From: Promethearchaeota archaeon
GTDB lineage: Archaea > Asgardarchaeota > Lokiarchaeia > Sigyniarchaeales > SOKP01
DNA length: 39,821 nt
Reading direction: 5' to 3'
NCBI GenBank assembly: GCA_019058015.1
Contig: JAHLWH010000279.1
Location: 1-39,821 of the forward strand
Numbering within the stretch: the first letter of the stretch is position 1; each line of letters begins with the position of its first letter. Position numbers and translations under genes: made by a program. The notes beneath the pieces are model-generated. The model made no database searches. It worked only from the letters and a program-made list of their open reading frames with translations, and had not been told where the DNA came from. Below are positions 18,752 to 27,826 of this stretch, in pieces.

Positions 18752-20380
18752 TTGTCTCTTTTATGGGAACGTATAGTTTCAATAGACAAATCAATGATGA
18801 ATTATCTTAAAGAACATAAAATGGCTGATAATTTATTATTAAACGAGTTATCATTCTATCCAGATGGTGAAATTCCAAGAGACGTACAGAATTTCGCTAA
18901 TAATTATACAAATTTATGGGGCTTAGATGGTTATAAGCTGAAAATATTCTATGGTTATGAACTGCGTGATGCCGAATTAAAAAACATAGAAATTGAGAAT
19001 TCTCTGAAAAGTCTATGTATTGGTATTGAAAATGAGCGTTATCACAACGCTAAATCATCGTTTATTTATAAATATAATATGATTATGCAGTTATTAAGGG
19101 TACATCCATTTGAAAAAGATAAATTTAATGTAATTTCTCCAAAAATGGTGGATTTCAACTTTCCAAAAAATACTCCATTGCAGAAGGGATATGTTTTAGA
19201 AAACGAAAATATCGTTTATACTAATCCTTTAATGGATGGAATTGTAATATTAGGAAATCACGTATCAAATGGCGTTCCTACCGAACACGAAGGAGTTATT
19301 TTTCAAAAAATACTCAATCAACATTGCTTAATTTGTGGCACTGTAAATACAGGTAAAACACTTTTTAGCAGTTTTGTTATTAATCAAATAGAAAATTCAG
19401 GAGTACTGATTTTTAACTTATTCAAACCTAAACAAGAGGGAATGTATAATGTAGATGTAATTTATAGGTACGGAGATGAGAATTTTGAAACCCCCTACTG
19501 TCCACCGCTTATTAATCCTCTCAATAAAGAAAAAATAATTGAAGAGACAGGGGAAATGTATGTAGCTTGTTTAGGGTTAAGAGATGTATTTGAGGAAATA
19601 ATATATTCGGTAAAACAATTCTATCTCGAATTAAAGTACGAATTGCCACAAGAAATTATGGAATTATTTGACGCTGTAAAGGAATATTTAATAGAAAATC
19701 CTTATGATAAAGAAGTCCAAACGAATTTTTTGACGGCATTTGAGAATAGAATTAAACCGCTTAGGAGAAATAGAATTCTGCAAAATACGCTAAGGTTGAG
19801 GAAAACCATACCAAAATGGTATAAAGACCTACAAAATGGGAAGAAAGTCTATATAGATTTAAGTATGTGCAGTAAATACGAACAGAGATTTATAGTAAGT
19901 GCGATGTTTCAGTTAATCCGTACTTTATCTTCTGGTATCGAAACTAAGGATTTAAGAATGTTGATTGTAGTGGATGAAGCACATAGAATCTTCCACAAGC
20001 CGAGAACACAAAACCCAGACCACCACCGATTTATCAGACAAGAAATGTTTGAAATGGTATTTTCAGAAATGATGAAGGCACTTAGGAGTGCAGGAGTGGG
20101 TGTAATGGTCATTGACCATGAGTTATATCGCTTGTTTGAGTGCATTGTTGAATTAACGGGGTTAAAAATATTATTTCGCATGGAAGAACGAGGTGCTGAA
20201 CTTTTTTCGAAGAACAAAAATGAACAAACATTACTCACCCAACAAAAAAATAGAGAGGCGTTAATCCTAAATAGAACTACAAGCGAGAAATACCAAATAA
20301 AGACAATTGATATCGAATTATCTGAAAGAATTAAATTTAGAAAAACAAGAGAGAAAACAAAGGTGACCGTAATTGAGTGA
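18752..20380 (+). CDS. HerA/VirB4/TraG-like P-loop ATPase
   Basis: Walker A CGTVNTGKTLFS, Walker B RMLIVVDEAHRIF, DLSMCSKYEQRFIVSAMFQLI; TTG start. Confidence 0.8.
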   Translation: MSLLWERIVSIDKSMMNYLKEHKMADNLLLNELSFYPDGEIPRDVQNFANNYTNLWGLDGYKLKIFYGYELRDAELKNIEIENSLKSLCIGIENERYHNAKSSFIYKYNMIMQLLRVHPFEKDKFNVISPKMVDFNFPKNTPLQKGYVLENENIVYTNPLMDGIVILGNHVSNGVPTEHEGVIFQKILNQHCLICGTVNTGKTLFSSFVINQIENSGVLIFNLFKPKQEGMYNVDVIYRYGDENFETPYCPPLINPLNKEKIIEETGEMYVACLGLRDVFEEIIYSVKQFYLELKYELPQEIMELFDAVKEYLIENPYDKEVQTNFLTAFENRIKPLRRNRILQNTLRLRKTIPKWYKDLQNGKKVYIDLSMCSKYEQRFIVSAMFQLIRTLSSGIETKDLRMLIVVDEAHRIFHKPRTQNPDHHRFIRQEMFEMVFSEMMKALRSAGVGVMVIDHELYRLFECIVELTGLKILFRMEERGAELFSKNKNEQTLLTQQKNREALILNRTTSEKYQIKTIDIELSERIKFRKTREKTKVTVIE

Positions 20381-20954
20381 TTTAAAGAAGGAACGAAAAA
20401 AGGATACAAAACAAAAAAAGGAGATTTGGAAACCGAATGAAAATATTAATGAAGTTGATGAGCATAAAAAAATGGAGAGAATTATTGAACACGCTGAAAA
20501 AGCTGGGAAGAACGAATTTGATGAAAGAGAGAAAATGAGAAGGATTCTCGATAGAGCAAAAATTAGGTCAAGAGATTCTCAGAGCGATATTGAAATGGCA
20601 AAAAAAATTATGGGAGCAATGGACGAGAAATATCGCCCTGAATTTATTGAAAAACTAAGAACCGAATATGAAGAACGTAATGAAAAAGGAATGGTGTTTA
20701 CGTCTAACATTAAAGTAGAAAGTCCAGAAAGAAAGAGCGATATTCCAGATAAAAAAAATAATAAATCAGAACTAAATAAACCAACTGAGAAAAAAGATAA
20801 AATCAAAGAAAATGGAGAAAAAAAAAAAAAAAAGAACCAGATAGAGAAAAAAGAGAAATTCCGAAAGAGAAACAAAAAACACGAGACATCAATCGAGAAC
20901 AAGAAGAACAAAAAAAAGTTAAGGAAAAGGAAAATAACGAAAGTGAAAAAATAA
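20373..20954 (+). CDS. N-terminal portion of charged coiled-coil GIY-YIG protein (0 frame before an A16 run)
   Basis: Overlaps the ATPase stop; after the A-run at 20818-20833 the -1 frame stays open into the 21056-22954 ORF. Confidence 0.7.
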   Translation: MSDLKKERKKDTKQKKEIWKPNENINEVDEHKKMERIIEHAEKAGKNEFDEREKMRRILDRAKIRSRDSQSDIEMAKKIMGAMDEKYRPEFIEKLRTEYEERNEKGMVFTSNIKVESPERKSDIPDKKNNKSELNKPTEKKDKIKENGEKKKKKNQIEKKEKFRKRNKKHETSIENKKNKKKLRKRKITKVKK

Positions 20955-21055
20955 AGGAAAAAAAATCAAAAAATATAGAAACAAAAAAAAAGCAAGATAT
21001 TTCAAGAGAAAAAAAGAAAATTGGCGAATCCAAGAAAGAGATTGACAAAAAGAAG

Positions 21056-22954
21056 GTGGTGAAGGACTATTTAGAAAAGCACAAAGAACCTAAAGATATA
21101 ACAAATGATCTTAATGATTTAAAAAGACAACGAAACGAAAATAGTAATTTGATTGATTTTTGTCAAAAGAAATTAAAAGAGGGGAATTTTAACGGAATTA
21201 TTACGCGTGAAGGTCACGAGCAAAAATTAAAAGAATTAATAAAAAAAAATGAACAAATGGAAAAACAACTAAGGGAATTTAACGATAATTCTTCTCACTC
21301 AAAAAAATTAAATAATGAAAAATTAAAAGATAAAAGAGAAGTGATATTAGAAAAGAGAAATACCGAGCTCAAACAAAAACTAAAAAACGAAAATTTGAAA
21401 GAAGAAGAGCAAATTTCAAAGGAAAAGGCTAAAGAATTAGGAAGAAACCTTCCTAACCATGAGCATGAAAAAGAATCCTCTTCAGAAGTAAAGGAAAAAG
21501 AAAAAGTATCAGATGATAATAATAAAGATAAGGAAATGTTTCGAGACAATAATGCCAAAAGAGAATTTGATAGAACATTGATAAAAAATCACCTTGTTGA
21601 CATATTTTGCAGATCAATAAAAGATAATTTAGAGAATGTTGATAATCCAGAAGAATACATCAAGAAAAATCCAAAATTAAATTATGATTTAAAAAAAAAT
21701 TTAGAGAAGAATTTAGATATTCCAGATAAGGTTTTATCAAGGGTTCTTAGATATTCAAGTAAGTGTTTAGACGAAGACACTACAAAAGCGTTAGATAATG
21801 CCATTAATTTATATAATAGAGTATTAGAACGCCCTCATGGTTATATTTATTTGCTTAAAAACTTTAAAAACGAGAAAGTCTATGTCGGCAAAACTGAAAG
21901 GGATAAAGAAAAGAGATATCATAATGATCCTATTCTAGACAGATGGATCAGGCATAAGAAAAGGGCTGAAAAGTTAAAGAATAAAAGAGAAGCTAATCCA
22001 GAGAAAAAGTTTTATGGAACTCATCTAAAGAATTCCATCATTAAATATGGACAAAATGCATTTAATCTTAAACAAATCGATGTAGCATATAGTCCAAAAG
22101 AGCTTAATGTAAAGGAAAAATATTGGATTGGGGAATATGATTCAATGAACCATGAAAAAGGTTATAATATGAGCTCAGGTGGTGATGGCGGAAGGCAGAG
22201 ATTAGATGTGTTAAAAAAAATAAGCGATACAATGAAAAAGAAGTATCAAGACCCCAAATATCTAAAAGAGAGAAAAGAAGCATACAAAAAGCAAAGCGAT
22301 ACAATGAAAAAGAAACATCAAGACCCTGAGTATAGAAAAAATTATATTAAAGCGAGGGAAACCCCAGAGTTCAAAAAAAAGCAGAAAGAAATAATCGAGA
22401 AATTAAACAAAGCATTGAAAAAGAAATATCAAGACCCTAAGTTTCAGAAAAAGCGGAAAAAATTAATAAGCGAAGGAATGAAAAAGAAGTATCAAGACCC
22501 TAAATATCTAGAAGAGAGAAAAGAAGTATACAAAAAGCAAAGCGATATAATGAAAAAGAAGCATCAAGACCCAGAGTTTAAAATGAAGTTAGAGAAAACG
22601 AGGAAAACCCCAGAGTATAAAGAAAAGCGAAAAAAAGCCAATAAGAAACACAGCGATATTATGAAAAAGAAACATCAAGATCCCGAATATAGAAAAAATT
22701 ATATGAAAGCAAGGGAAAACCCAGAGTACAAAAAAAGGTTGAGTAGGGCGCTTAGAAAAGAGATAGGTGACATAAAAATCTTCTTAATCGATATAAAAAG
22801 TGGAATGCTGAAAAAAGAGTTAATTCAAAAATACAATATGTCCTCTAAAACTATTAATAGAAGGATAAAAGAGATACTTGGTCGATATGGACCACAAAAC
22901 TTTTCAGAAGCGAAAAAATTTTTAGAAGACAAAGACATCGATGAAATTTTATAA
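21056..22954 (+). CDS. GIY-YIG nuclease-domain protein with NUMOD-like repeats and C-terminal HTH; open reading extends upstream to ~20834
   Basis: HGYIYLLKNFKNEKVYVGKTERD...YGTHLKNSIIKYGQNAFN...KEKYWIGEYDSMNHEKGYNMSSGGDGG; repeats MKKKYQDPKY; LKKELIQKYNMSSKTINRRIKEILGRYG. Confidence 0.85.
   Translation: MVKDYLEKHKEPKDITNDLNDLKRQRNENSNLIDFCQKKLKEGNFNGIITREGHEQKLKELIKKNEQMEKQLREFNDNSSHSKKLNNEKLKDKREVILEKRNTELKQKLKNENLKEEEQISKEKAKELGRNLPNHEHEKESSSEVKEKEKVSDDNNKDKEMFRDNNAKREFDRTLIKNHLVDIFCRSIKDNLENVDNPEEYIKKNPKLNYDLKKNLEKNLDIPDKVLSRVLRYSSKCLDEDTTKALDNAINLYNRVLERPHGYIYLLKNFKNEKVYVGKTERDKEKRYHNDPILDRWIRHKKRAEKLKNKREANPEKKFYGTHLKNSIIKYGQNAFNLKQIDVAYSPKELNVKEKYWIGEYDSMNHEKGYNMSSGGDGGRQRLDVLKKISDTMKKKYQDPKYLKERKEAYKKQSDTMKKKHQDPEYRKNYIKARETPEFKKKQKEIIEKLNKALKKKYQDPKFQKKRKKLISEGMKKKYQDPKYLEERKEVYKKQSDIMKKKHQDPEFKMKLEKTRKTPEYKEKRKKANKKHSDIMKKKHQDPEYRKNYMKARENPEYKKRLSRALRKEIGDIKIFLIDIKSGMLKKELIQKYNMSSKTINRRIKEILGRYGPQNFSEAKKFLEDKDIDEIL
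22230..22740 (+). repeat. Tandem coding repeats (M/L)KKK(Y/H)QDP(K/E)(Y/F), six copies
   Basis: Copies: TMKKKYQDPKY, TMKKKHQDPEY, ALKKKYQDPKF, GMKKKYQDPKY, IMKKKHQDPEF, IMKKKHQDPEY. Confidence 0.85.
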
Positions 22955-22989
22955 CACCAGAAGTAATTACAATTACAATTTTATGGACG

Positions 22990-23604
22990 TTAGTTGCTTT
23001 TACTCTCTAAATTTCTAACCTTATATGAGTGGATAAACCATTTTAAAATCAAAAAGGCAATAAATACCGGAGCTAGTAAAATTATTGCATCATAACTTCC
23101 TGGCCACCATAACTTAAAACTCCATCGAAACATTGCAAAATCAAAGGGATAGAGCCAGTTTATCCCTCCTGCCCAGGGCCATAAACCCATATCGAGAAAT
23201 AAATGGAATAGACCACCTATAAAAAGTAGGAAGAAAGGACTCTTTATTTTTGTTTGCCAAATTGATTGAAGTTTAAGTAGTTTAAATTTAAAGCCATTTT
23301 CATTTAAATTAAATTGATGTTTAATTTCGACGGATTCTAATGGTTTAAGAGATTTCTCGAAAAAAATTGAGATGAAGCTTGCAAGAGCAAGAACACCAAT
23401 AATGGAATGAGAGGATTCATTTATAGGATAACTAATAAAATATGAAATTATTTCTAGATTAAGAAATTCTGTTATAAAAATAGGAAATCTTAAGAAATCC
23501 GGCATTAAATTTCCTATTAAAAAAATTATCTTTTTCTCCTTTTTAATTCCCAATATGTTGGATAAAATTGTTCCAAACATTATGTGAGCGATCCAATCTG
23601 GCAA
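22990..23604 (-). CDS. DUF457/YdjM-like membrane protein (predicted membrane-bound hydrolase family)
   Basis: MPDWIAHIMFGTILS, NLMPDFLRFPIF, HSIIGVLALASFI, GGLFHLFLDMGLWPWAGGINWLYPF. Confidence 0.75.
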   Translation of the reverse strand: MPDWIAHIMFGTILSNILGIKKEKKIIFLIGNLMPDFLRFPIFITEFLNLEIISYFISYPINESSHSIIGVLALASFISIFFEKSLKPLESVEIKHQFNLNENGFKFKLLKLQSIWQTKIKSPFFLLFIGGLFHLFLDMGLWPWAGGINWLYPFDFAMFRWSFKLWWPGSYDAIILLAPVFIAFLILKWFIHSYKVRNLESKSN

Positions 23605-23605
23605 A

Positions 23606-24157
23606 CTAAGAACCTCTATTCGATTTCTTTGGGCTGTTATGAATTAATTTCAATTTTTTAAAATCTATTTTGAAATAATAAAAAATTAAGGGAATTATTA
23701 TTACTAGTCCCCCTAATGAAAGAATAATTGTACGGATACTATGTATCTCCATAATATCCAAGCCAATAACAACGCCCTCGGAATTAAGAAGTGATATCCC
23801 CTTAATACAATAAATATTTCCTATCTTTATATTTGTGATATTAAATTTCTCGTGTCCTGACCAATTATGAAATTGGATAATGATTTGAATGTCATAAAAA
23901 TCGTCTCTAAATACAATGGATAGAAGATCAATTGATTCATTATAATTATAGTCGCTTATCTCTTGATTTATTACAATTTGCTCATTCTCTACTATATTTG
24001 CTCCATTGTAGAGCTCGTAAAGATCAATACAATAAGGATCTTTATTCCATTTAGTGGGAATTGGAGGATATAAAAATCCTAAAAATCCAAAAAAAATTGA
24101 TCCAATAATTATGATTCCAAAAATTAAAATTCTTTTTCTTGTCTTTTTCTTGTTCAT
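23606..24157 (-). CDS. Membrane protein with two TM helices and an extracytoplasmic domain, unknown
   Basis: N-terminal and C-terminal hydrophobic segments; abuts the 22990-23604 gene. Confidence 0.55.
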   Translation of the reverse strand: MNKKKTRKRILIFGIIIIGSIFFGFLGFLYPPIPTKWNKDPYCIDLYELYNGANIVENEQIVINQEISDYNYNESIDLLSIVFRDDFYDIQIIIQFHNWSGHEKFNITNIKIGNIYCIKGISLLNSEGVVIGLDIMEIHSIRTIILSLGGLVIIIPLIFYYFKIDFKKLKLIHNSPKKSNRGS

Positions 24158-24343
24158 TTATTGGTAATCGCTTTATTTACATAATAGTTCGTATATTTTT
24201 AATATTTGTTTGATATTTTTATTTTTTCAATTAAAAAAAAATCCTTAAACCTACAGTTTTCTAAATGGGGAAATTTATTCCTCAATCCTTTATAATCAAA
24301 ATTCAAACTTTTATATTAGAAACATATTAGTAGGTTTAAAAGT

Positions 24344-25021
24344 ATGAAAAAAAATAAAATGATTTTATTTGGTGTATTATTGTTTTTAATAATTTTTTCC
24401 ATCGATAGTACCCAAAATGTGATAGCAGATAACCAGAATACAGTTGATGTCAATGGAGACTCAACACAGATCCATTTAATGGCTCATAATAGAGTTAATT
24501 ATCGCTTTCGACAGAGAACACAATTAAGAATCAATTGTTCGGCTAATCTCGATTTAGATATATCGTGTGATTCCTTAAATATTGGGAATAAGATATTTGA
24601 GATTGAAATTAATTCAACTAAAGATCTTAAAATGAATATGACATGTACTGAGGAACAAGCCGAACTTGGACTCTTAAAGGGAGAAATACATCAAAACAGA
24701 AATCGGAATAGATTTCGCTATCAAGCAGGGTTTGTTGTAGCTTTAGAAGTTAATGGAAGCATTCAAGCGAAATTAAAATTGCAAGCTGAAAATGAATATA
24801 AACATGGCACTTGGGCTTATTATGATGAGGATTCACAAACATGGATTCCGGTGGAGACTGTTCTTGAAGATGGGTTTTTAGTGACTGAAACCAATCATTT
24901 TTCAACATGGACCATAATAAATCTTGAACAAGATTTCACAATTGCATGGATTATCGGATTAGGAATTGTAGCGGTTTTAGCTATAACAGGATTAATCATA
25001 TGGAAAAAGAAAAGAAAGTAA
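24344..25021 (+). CDS. Surface protein with signal peptide, ectodomain and C-terminal TM; ectodomain similar to 25120-26376
   Basis: MKKNKMILFGVLLFLIIFS...LDISCDSLNIGNKIFEIEINS...NRFRYQAGFVVALEVNGSIQAKLKL...IIGLGIVAVLAITGLIIWKKKRK. Confidence 0.7.
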   Translation: MKKNKMILFGVLLFLIIFSIDSTQNVIADNQNTVDVNGDSTQIHLMAHNRVNYRFRQRTQLRINCSANLDLDISCDSLNIGNKIFEIEINSTKDLKMNMTCTEEQAELGLLKGEIHQNRNRNRFRYQAGFVVALEVNGSIQAKLKLQAENEYKHGTWAYYDEDSQTWIPVETVLEDGFLVTETNHFSTWTIINLEQDFTIAWIIGLGIVAVLAITGLIIWKKKRK

Positions 25022-25119
25022 AACTAAGAAAATCTATATTAAATAATTTTTTTTTTAATTTATTCTGAATTTTTTATGAACTATTAAAAAAATATTGATT
25101 AAAAACAAATTGGACTAAT

Positions 25120-26376
25120 ATGGTTGGAAAACATCCCCAAAATGTTAAATCACAGGAGAAACTTATAAAAATCACTTTTTTAATTATATTTTTCATTTTA
25201 ATTCAAATCAATCTATCAATACTTCCAACTTTAGCTAAAAAGAAAAACATTACAGGTTTCTCAACTCATGATTTTCTCAATCCTAATGAATCAATTACAT
25301 ATTATTTTTCAAATGGGATTCAATTTGGAATTAATACAAATGTCAGTATAGATTTCGATATCCAATATGATAATAAAATTCAAAATCGGGAGATCTATAT
25401 AAAGATAAAAAATAATCAATCAATATCGTTTCAAATAAATACAAAGACTAATATGATGAATTTTGGATTATCTAAACAACCAGGTAATCCTAATTATAAA
25501 AATAATCGGTTTGAATATCGGTTTAATTGTATATATCAATTCATTTCAAATGATTCAATCCAAAATTTAACTATTCAATTTAATAAGACCTCAAATTTTG
25601 GATTAAATCCAAATAAGACATATTTTATCGCAGTTTTTGAGTTAAGTAATGAATCTTGGCAGATTATTCCAACAGAAGAATTAATTAATGAATTATCTTC
25701 TGAGAGTTATTTAGAAACAACTATTCTAAATCTTGAAGGAAATACTGAATATTATATTACACTTTATGAAGTTTCCATTTCTTCAGATATTTGGCCATGG
25801 ATCTTAATTATCGTTATCATTGTAGTTATAGCTACATTAGGTTTAGCTATCACAAAAAAAGATTATATCAATTACTTAAAAAATAGATTAATTAATATTG
25901 ATAAAGGAGCTCATCGATTAACCATAGAAGAGGTCTTAGAAAATGAAAATCGAAATAAAATAATAGATCTAATTTTATCTAACCCAGGGGTTCATTTTAA
26001 TGAATTACTACGACAAACTGGAATAGCTGCAGGAAATTTGGTTTGGCATTTAGATATCTTAGAAACTTATAAAATTATTGGAAAAAAAAGAATTGGAAAC
26101 TATATTGCATATTTTCCATATTATAATAAAAATCCTATTAGCAACATTGATTTAAAACTCCAAAAGAGTAAATTTACACTAGAGGTTCTAGAAATGATTG
26201 AAAGAAATCCTGGAATATATAATAATTTGATCACAAAAAAATTTCGAGTTGATCATAAAACAATACACTACCACTTGAAAAAACTATTCGATTTGGGGAT
26301 TATATATTCAGAAAAAATCGGAAGGAAAAAACAACTATTTCCAAATTTGGATTCAGAATATTATAATTCAAAATAA
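25120..26376 (+). CDS. Transmembrane protein with extracytoplasmic sensor-like domain and two C-terminal winged-helix domains
   Basis: TM at N-terminus and WPWILIIVIIVVIATLGLAI; then IIDLILSNPGVHFNELLRQTGIAAGNLVWHLDILETYKII and VLEMIERNPGIYNNLITKKFRVDHKTIHYHLKKLFDLGIIYSEKIGRKKQLFP. Confidence 0.8.
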   Translation: MVGKHPQNVKSQEKLIKITFLIIFFILIQINLSILPTLAKKKNITGFSTHDFLNPNESITYYFSNGIQFGINTNVSIDFDIQYDNKIQNREIYIKIKNNQSISFQINTKTNMMNFGLSKQPGNPNYKNNRFEYRFNCIYQFISNDSIQNLTIQFNKTSNFGLNPNKTYFIAVFELSNESWQIIPTEELINELSSESYLETTILNLEGNTEYYITLYEVSISSDIWPWILIIVIIVVIATLGLAITKKDYINYLKNRLINIDKGAHRLTIEEVLENENRNKIIDLILSNPGVHFNELLRQTGIAAGNLVWHLDILETYKIIGKKRIGNYIAYFPYYNKNPISNIDLKLQKSKFTLEVLEMIERNPGIYNNLITKKFRVDHKTIHYHLKKLFDLGIIYSEKIGRKKQLFPNLDSEYYNSK

Positions 26377-26550
26377 GATCTATTCATTTTTTATAAGAAA
26401 TAAATGGAAGAAATTTTAATTTAGTCTATTAAATTTTTATCCTCTAAAATCTCCACTTTAACTTGAAATCCTGGTCTACACTTTTTTTTGAATATAGATT
26501 TCATAATTCTAATATTTTAAGGAATTCTAGGTTATATAATCTAATAATTA

Positions 26551-26578
26551 TTTTTAAAAATTTTGGATTATTGTAAAA
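26551..26578 (+). promoter_or_regulatory. Promoter-like element shared with 28704-28731
   Basis: TTTTTAAAAATTTTGGATTATTGTAAAA immediately upstream of ATG 26583; differs at 2 positions from the copy upstream of 28741. Confidence 0.5.
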
Positions 26579-26582
26579 CCTA

Positions 26583-27803
26583 ATGCAAAAAGAAAAAAAT
26601 AATAGTTCTAATGGGTTTCAAGGGTCTTTTGAAAAGTTAGAAAAAATTAAATATCCAAATTTGTTTCCACTCTGGATTGCGATTTTCATCGATATTCTAG
26701 GATTTTCGATATTAATTCCATTTTTACCAATTTTCGTAGAAGTATTTGAAACTAATGAATTTATTATTGGTCTCCTCTTGGCAACAAATGCGATGTTTTC
26801 TTTTTTTTTTGCAATCATTTTGGGAAAATTAAGTGATAAATTTGGTCGAAGACCATTATTATTAATATCTCAGATTGGAACAATGATTGGATTTATAATG
26901 CTTGCTTTTTCAACATCTTTAGAAATGCTTTTTCTTTCACGTATTGTTGATGGAATTTTCGGAGGGAATTATCCTATTGCTAAAGCTATTATTAGCGATA
27001 TCGTACCTCCGAAAGATAGACCCATTCAAATGACGAATGTTGGGGTATGCCATGTTTTATCTTCACTTATTGGTCCTGGTCTAGGAGGAGTTTTATCAAT
27101 ATGGGGTATCATGGCACCTGGATTAGTTGCTGCGGGATTATCGCTATTCACAATTATTATAACCATCTTTTTCTTAAAAGAAACTTGGCCAAGACATAAT
27201 CGAGTGAAAAAAGAAAAAGATAAAGTAATAATTAAAATTAGAAAAAATAAAAATGCAATGTTTTTATTGACTCAATGGGGGTTCCACACGGTGTCTTTCA
27301 TTATATATGTATCTACTTTTTCATTATTTGCAGCTAGCGTTCTTGGTTTAGATGGATTTCAGATCGGAATGTTATTGATGCTCTCAGGAATATTTAGAGC
27401 AATTATAAGATTTACTCTTTTTAAGCCTACTCTAAATAAATTAGGTCTTAACAAAATGTTAAAACTTGGGTTAGGTATATTTACTGTTATATTTTTTCTC
27501 ATTGGGTTTACTCAATATTGGCAACAAGCTTTAATTTTATTATTATTTGTTCTCTTTGCAGCTTCTTGTACCAGGGGTACTCTCAGTAGTAAAATAACTC
27601 AATCGGTAACTCCTAAAGAACAAGGAAAAATAAATGGTTATTCCTCTGCTTTGGATAGTTTTGCTCAAATGATAGGACCTTTGCTTGGTGGTTTTATATT
27701 ATGGGCGTTTGAACCTTACTGGTTGGGAATTGCTATGTCCATATTCTCTCTTGTTGCATTTTTCATGGCATTTAAAAAATTAAACCTTAAAACAACCAAG
27801 TAA
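26583..27803 (+). CDS. MFS transporter (TetA-like)
   Basis: LGKLSDKFGRRPLLLISQIGTMIGF, SRIVDGIFGGNYPIAKAIISDIVPPKDR. Confidence 0.88.
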   Translation: MQKEKNNSSNGFQGSFEKLEKIKYPNLFPLWIAIFIDILGFSILIPFLPIFVEVFETNEFIIGLLLATNAMFSFFFAIILGKLSDKFGRRPLLLISQIGTMIGFIMLAFSTSLEMLFLSRIVDGIFGGNYPIAKAIISDIVPPKDRPIQMTNVGVCHVLSSLIGPGLGGVLSIWGIMAPGLVAAGLSLFTIIITIFFLKETWPRHNRVKKEKDKVIIKIRKNKNAMFLLTQWGFHTVSFIIYVSTFSLFAASVLGLDGFQIGMLLMLSGIFRAIIRFTLFKPTLNKLGLNKMLKLGLGIFTVIFFLIGFTQYWQQALILLLFVLFAASCTRGTLSSKITQSVTPKEQGKINGYSSALDSFAQMIGPLLGGFILWAFEPYWLGIAMSIFSLVAFFMAFKKLNLKTTK

Positions 27804-27826
27804 AGTTCAATTAATAAAAAAAAAGA

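Larger units (their letters stand above)
18080..22985. mobile_element. Candidate integrated element between an intact gene 3' end and a displaced 3'-end copy
   Basis: Homologous 3' ends of the same membrane-protein family in the same orientation at both boundaries; cargo is an ATPase and a GIY-YIG protein. No recombinase visible. Confidence 0.5.

Noticed and set aside
19909-21558. Minus-strand ORFs (19909-20409, 20579-20911, 20803-21048, 21295-21558) rich in S/F
   Set aside because: Shadows of lysine-rich coding sequence (AAA/GAA reversed gives TTT/TTC).
22230-22740. CRISPR-like repeats
   Set aside because: Repeats are in frame, imperfect and protein-coding within the GIY-YIG gene.
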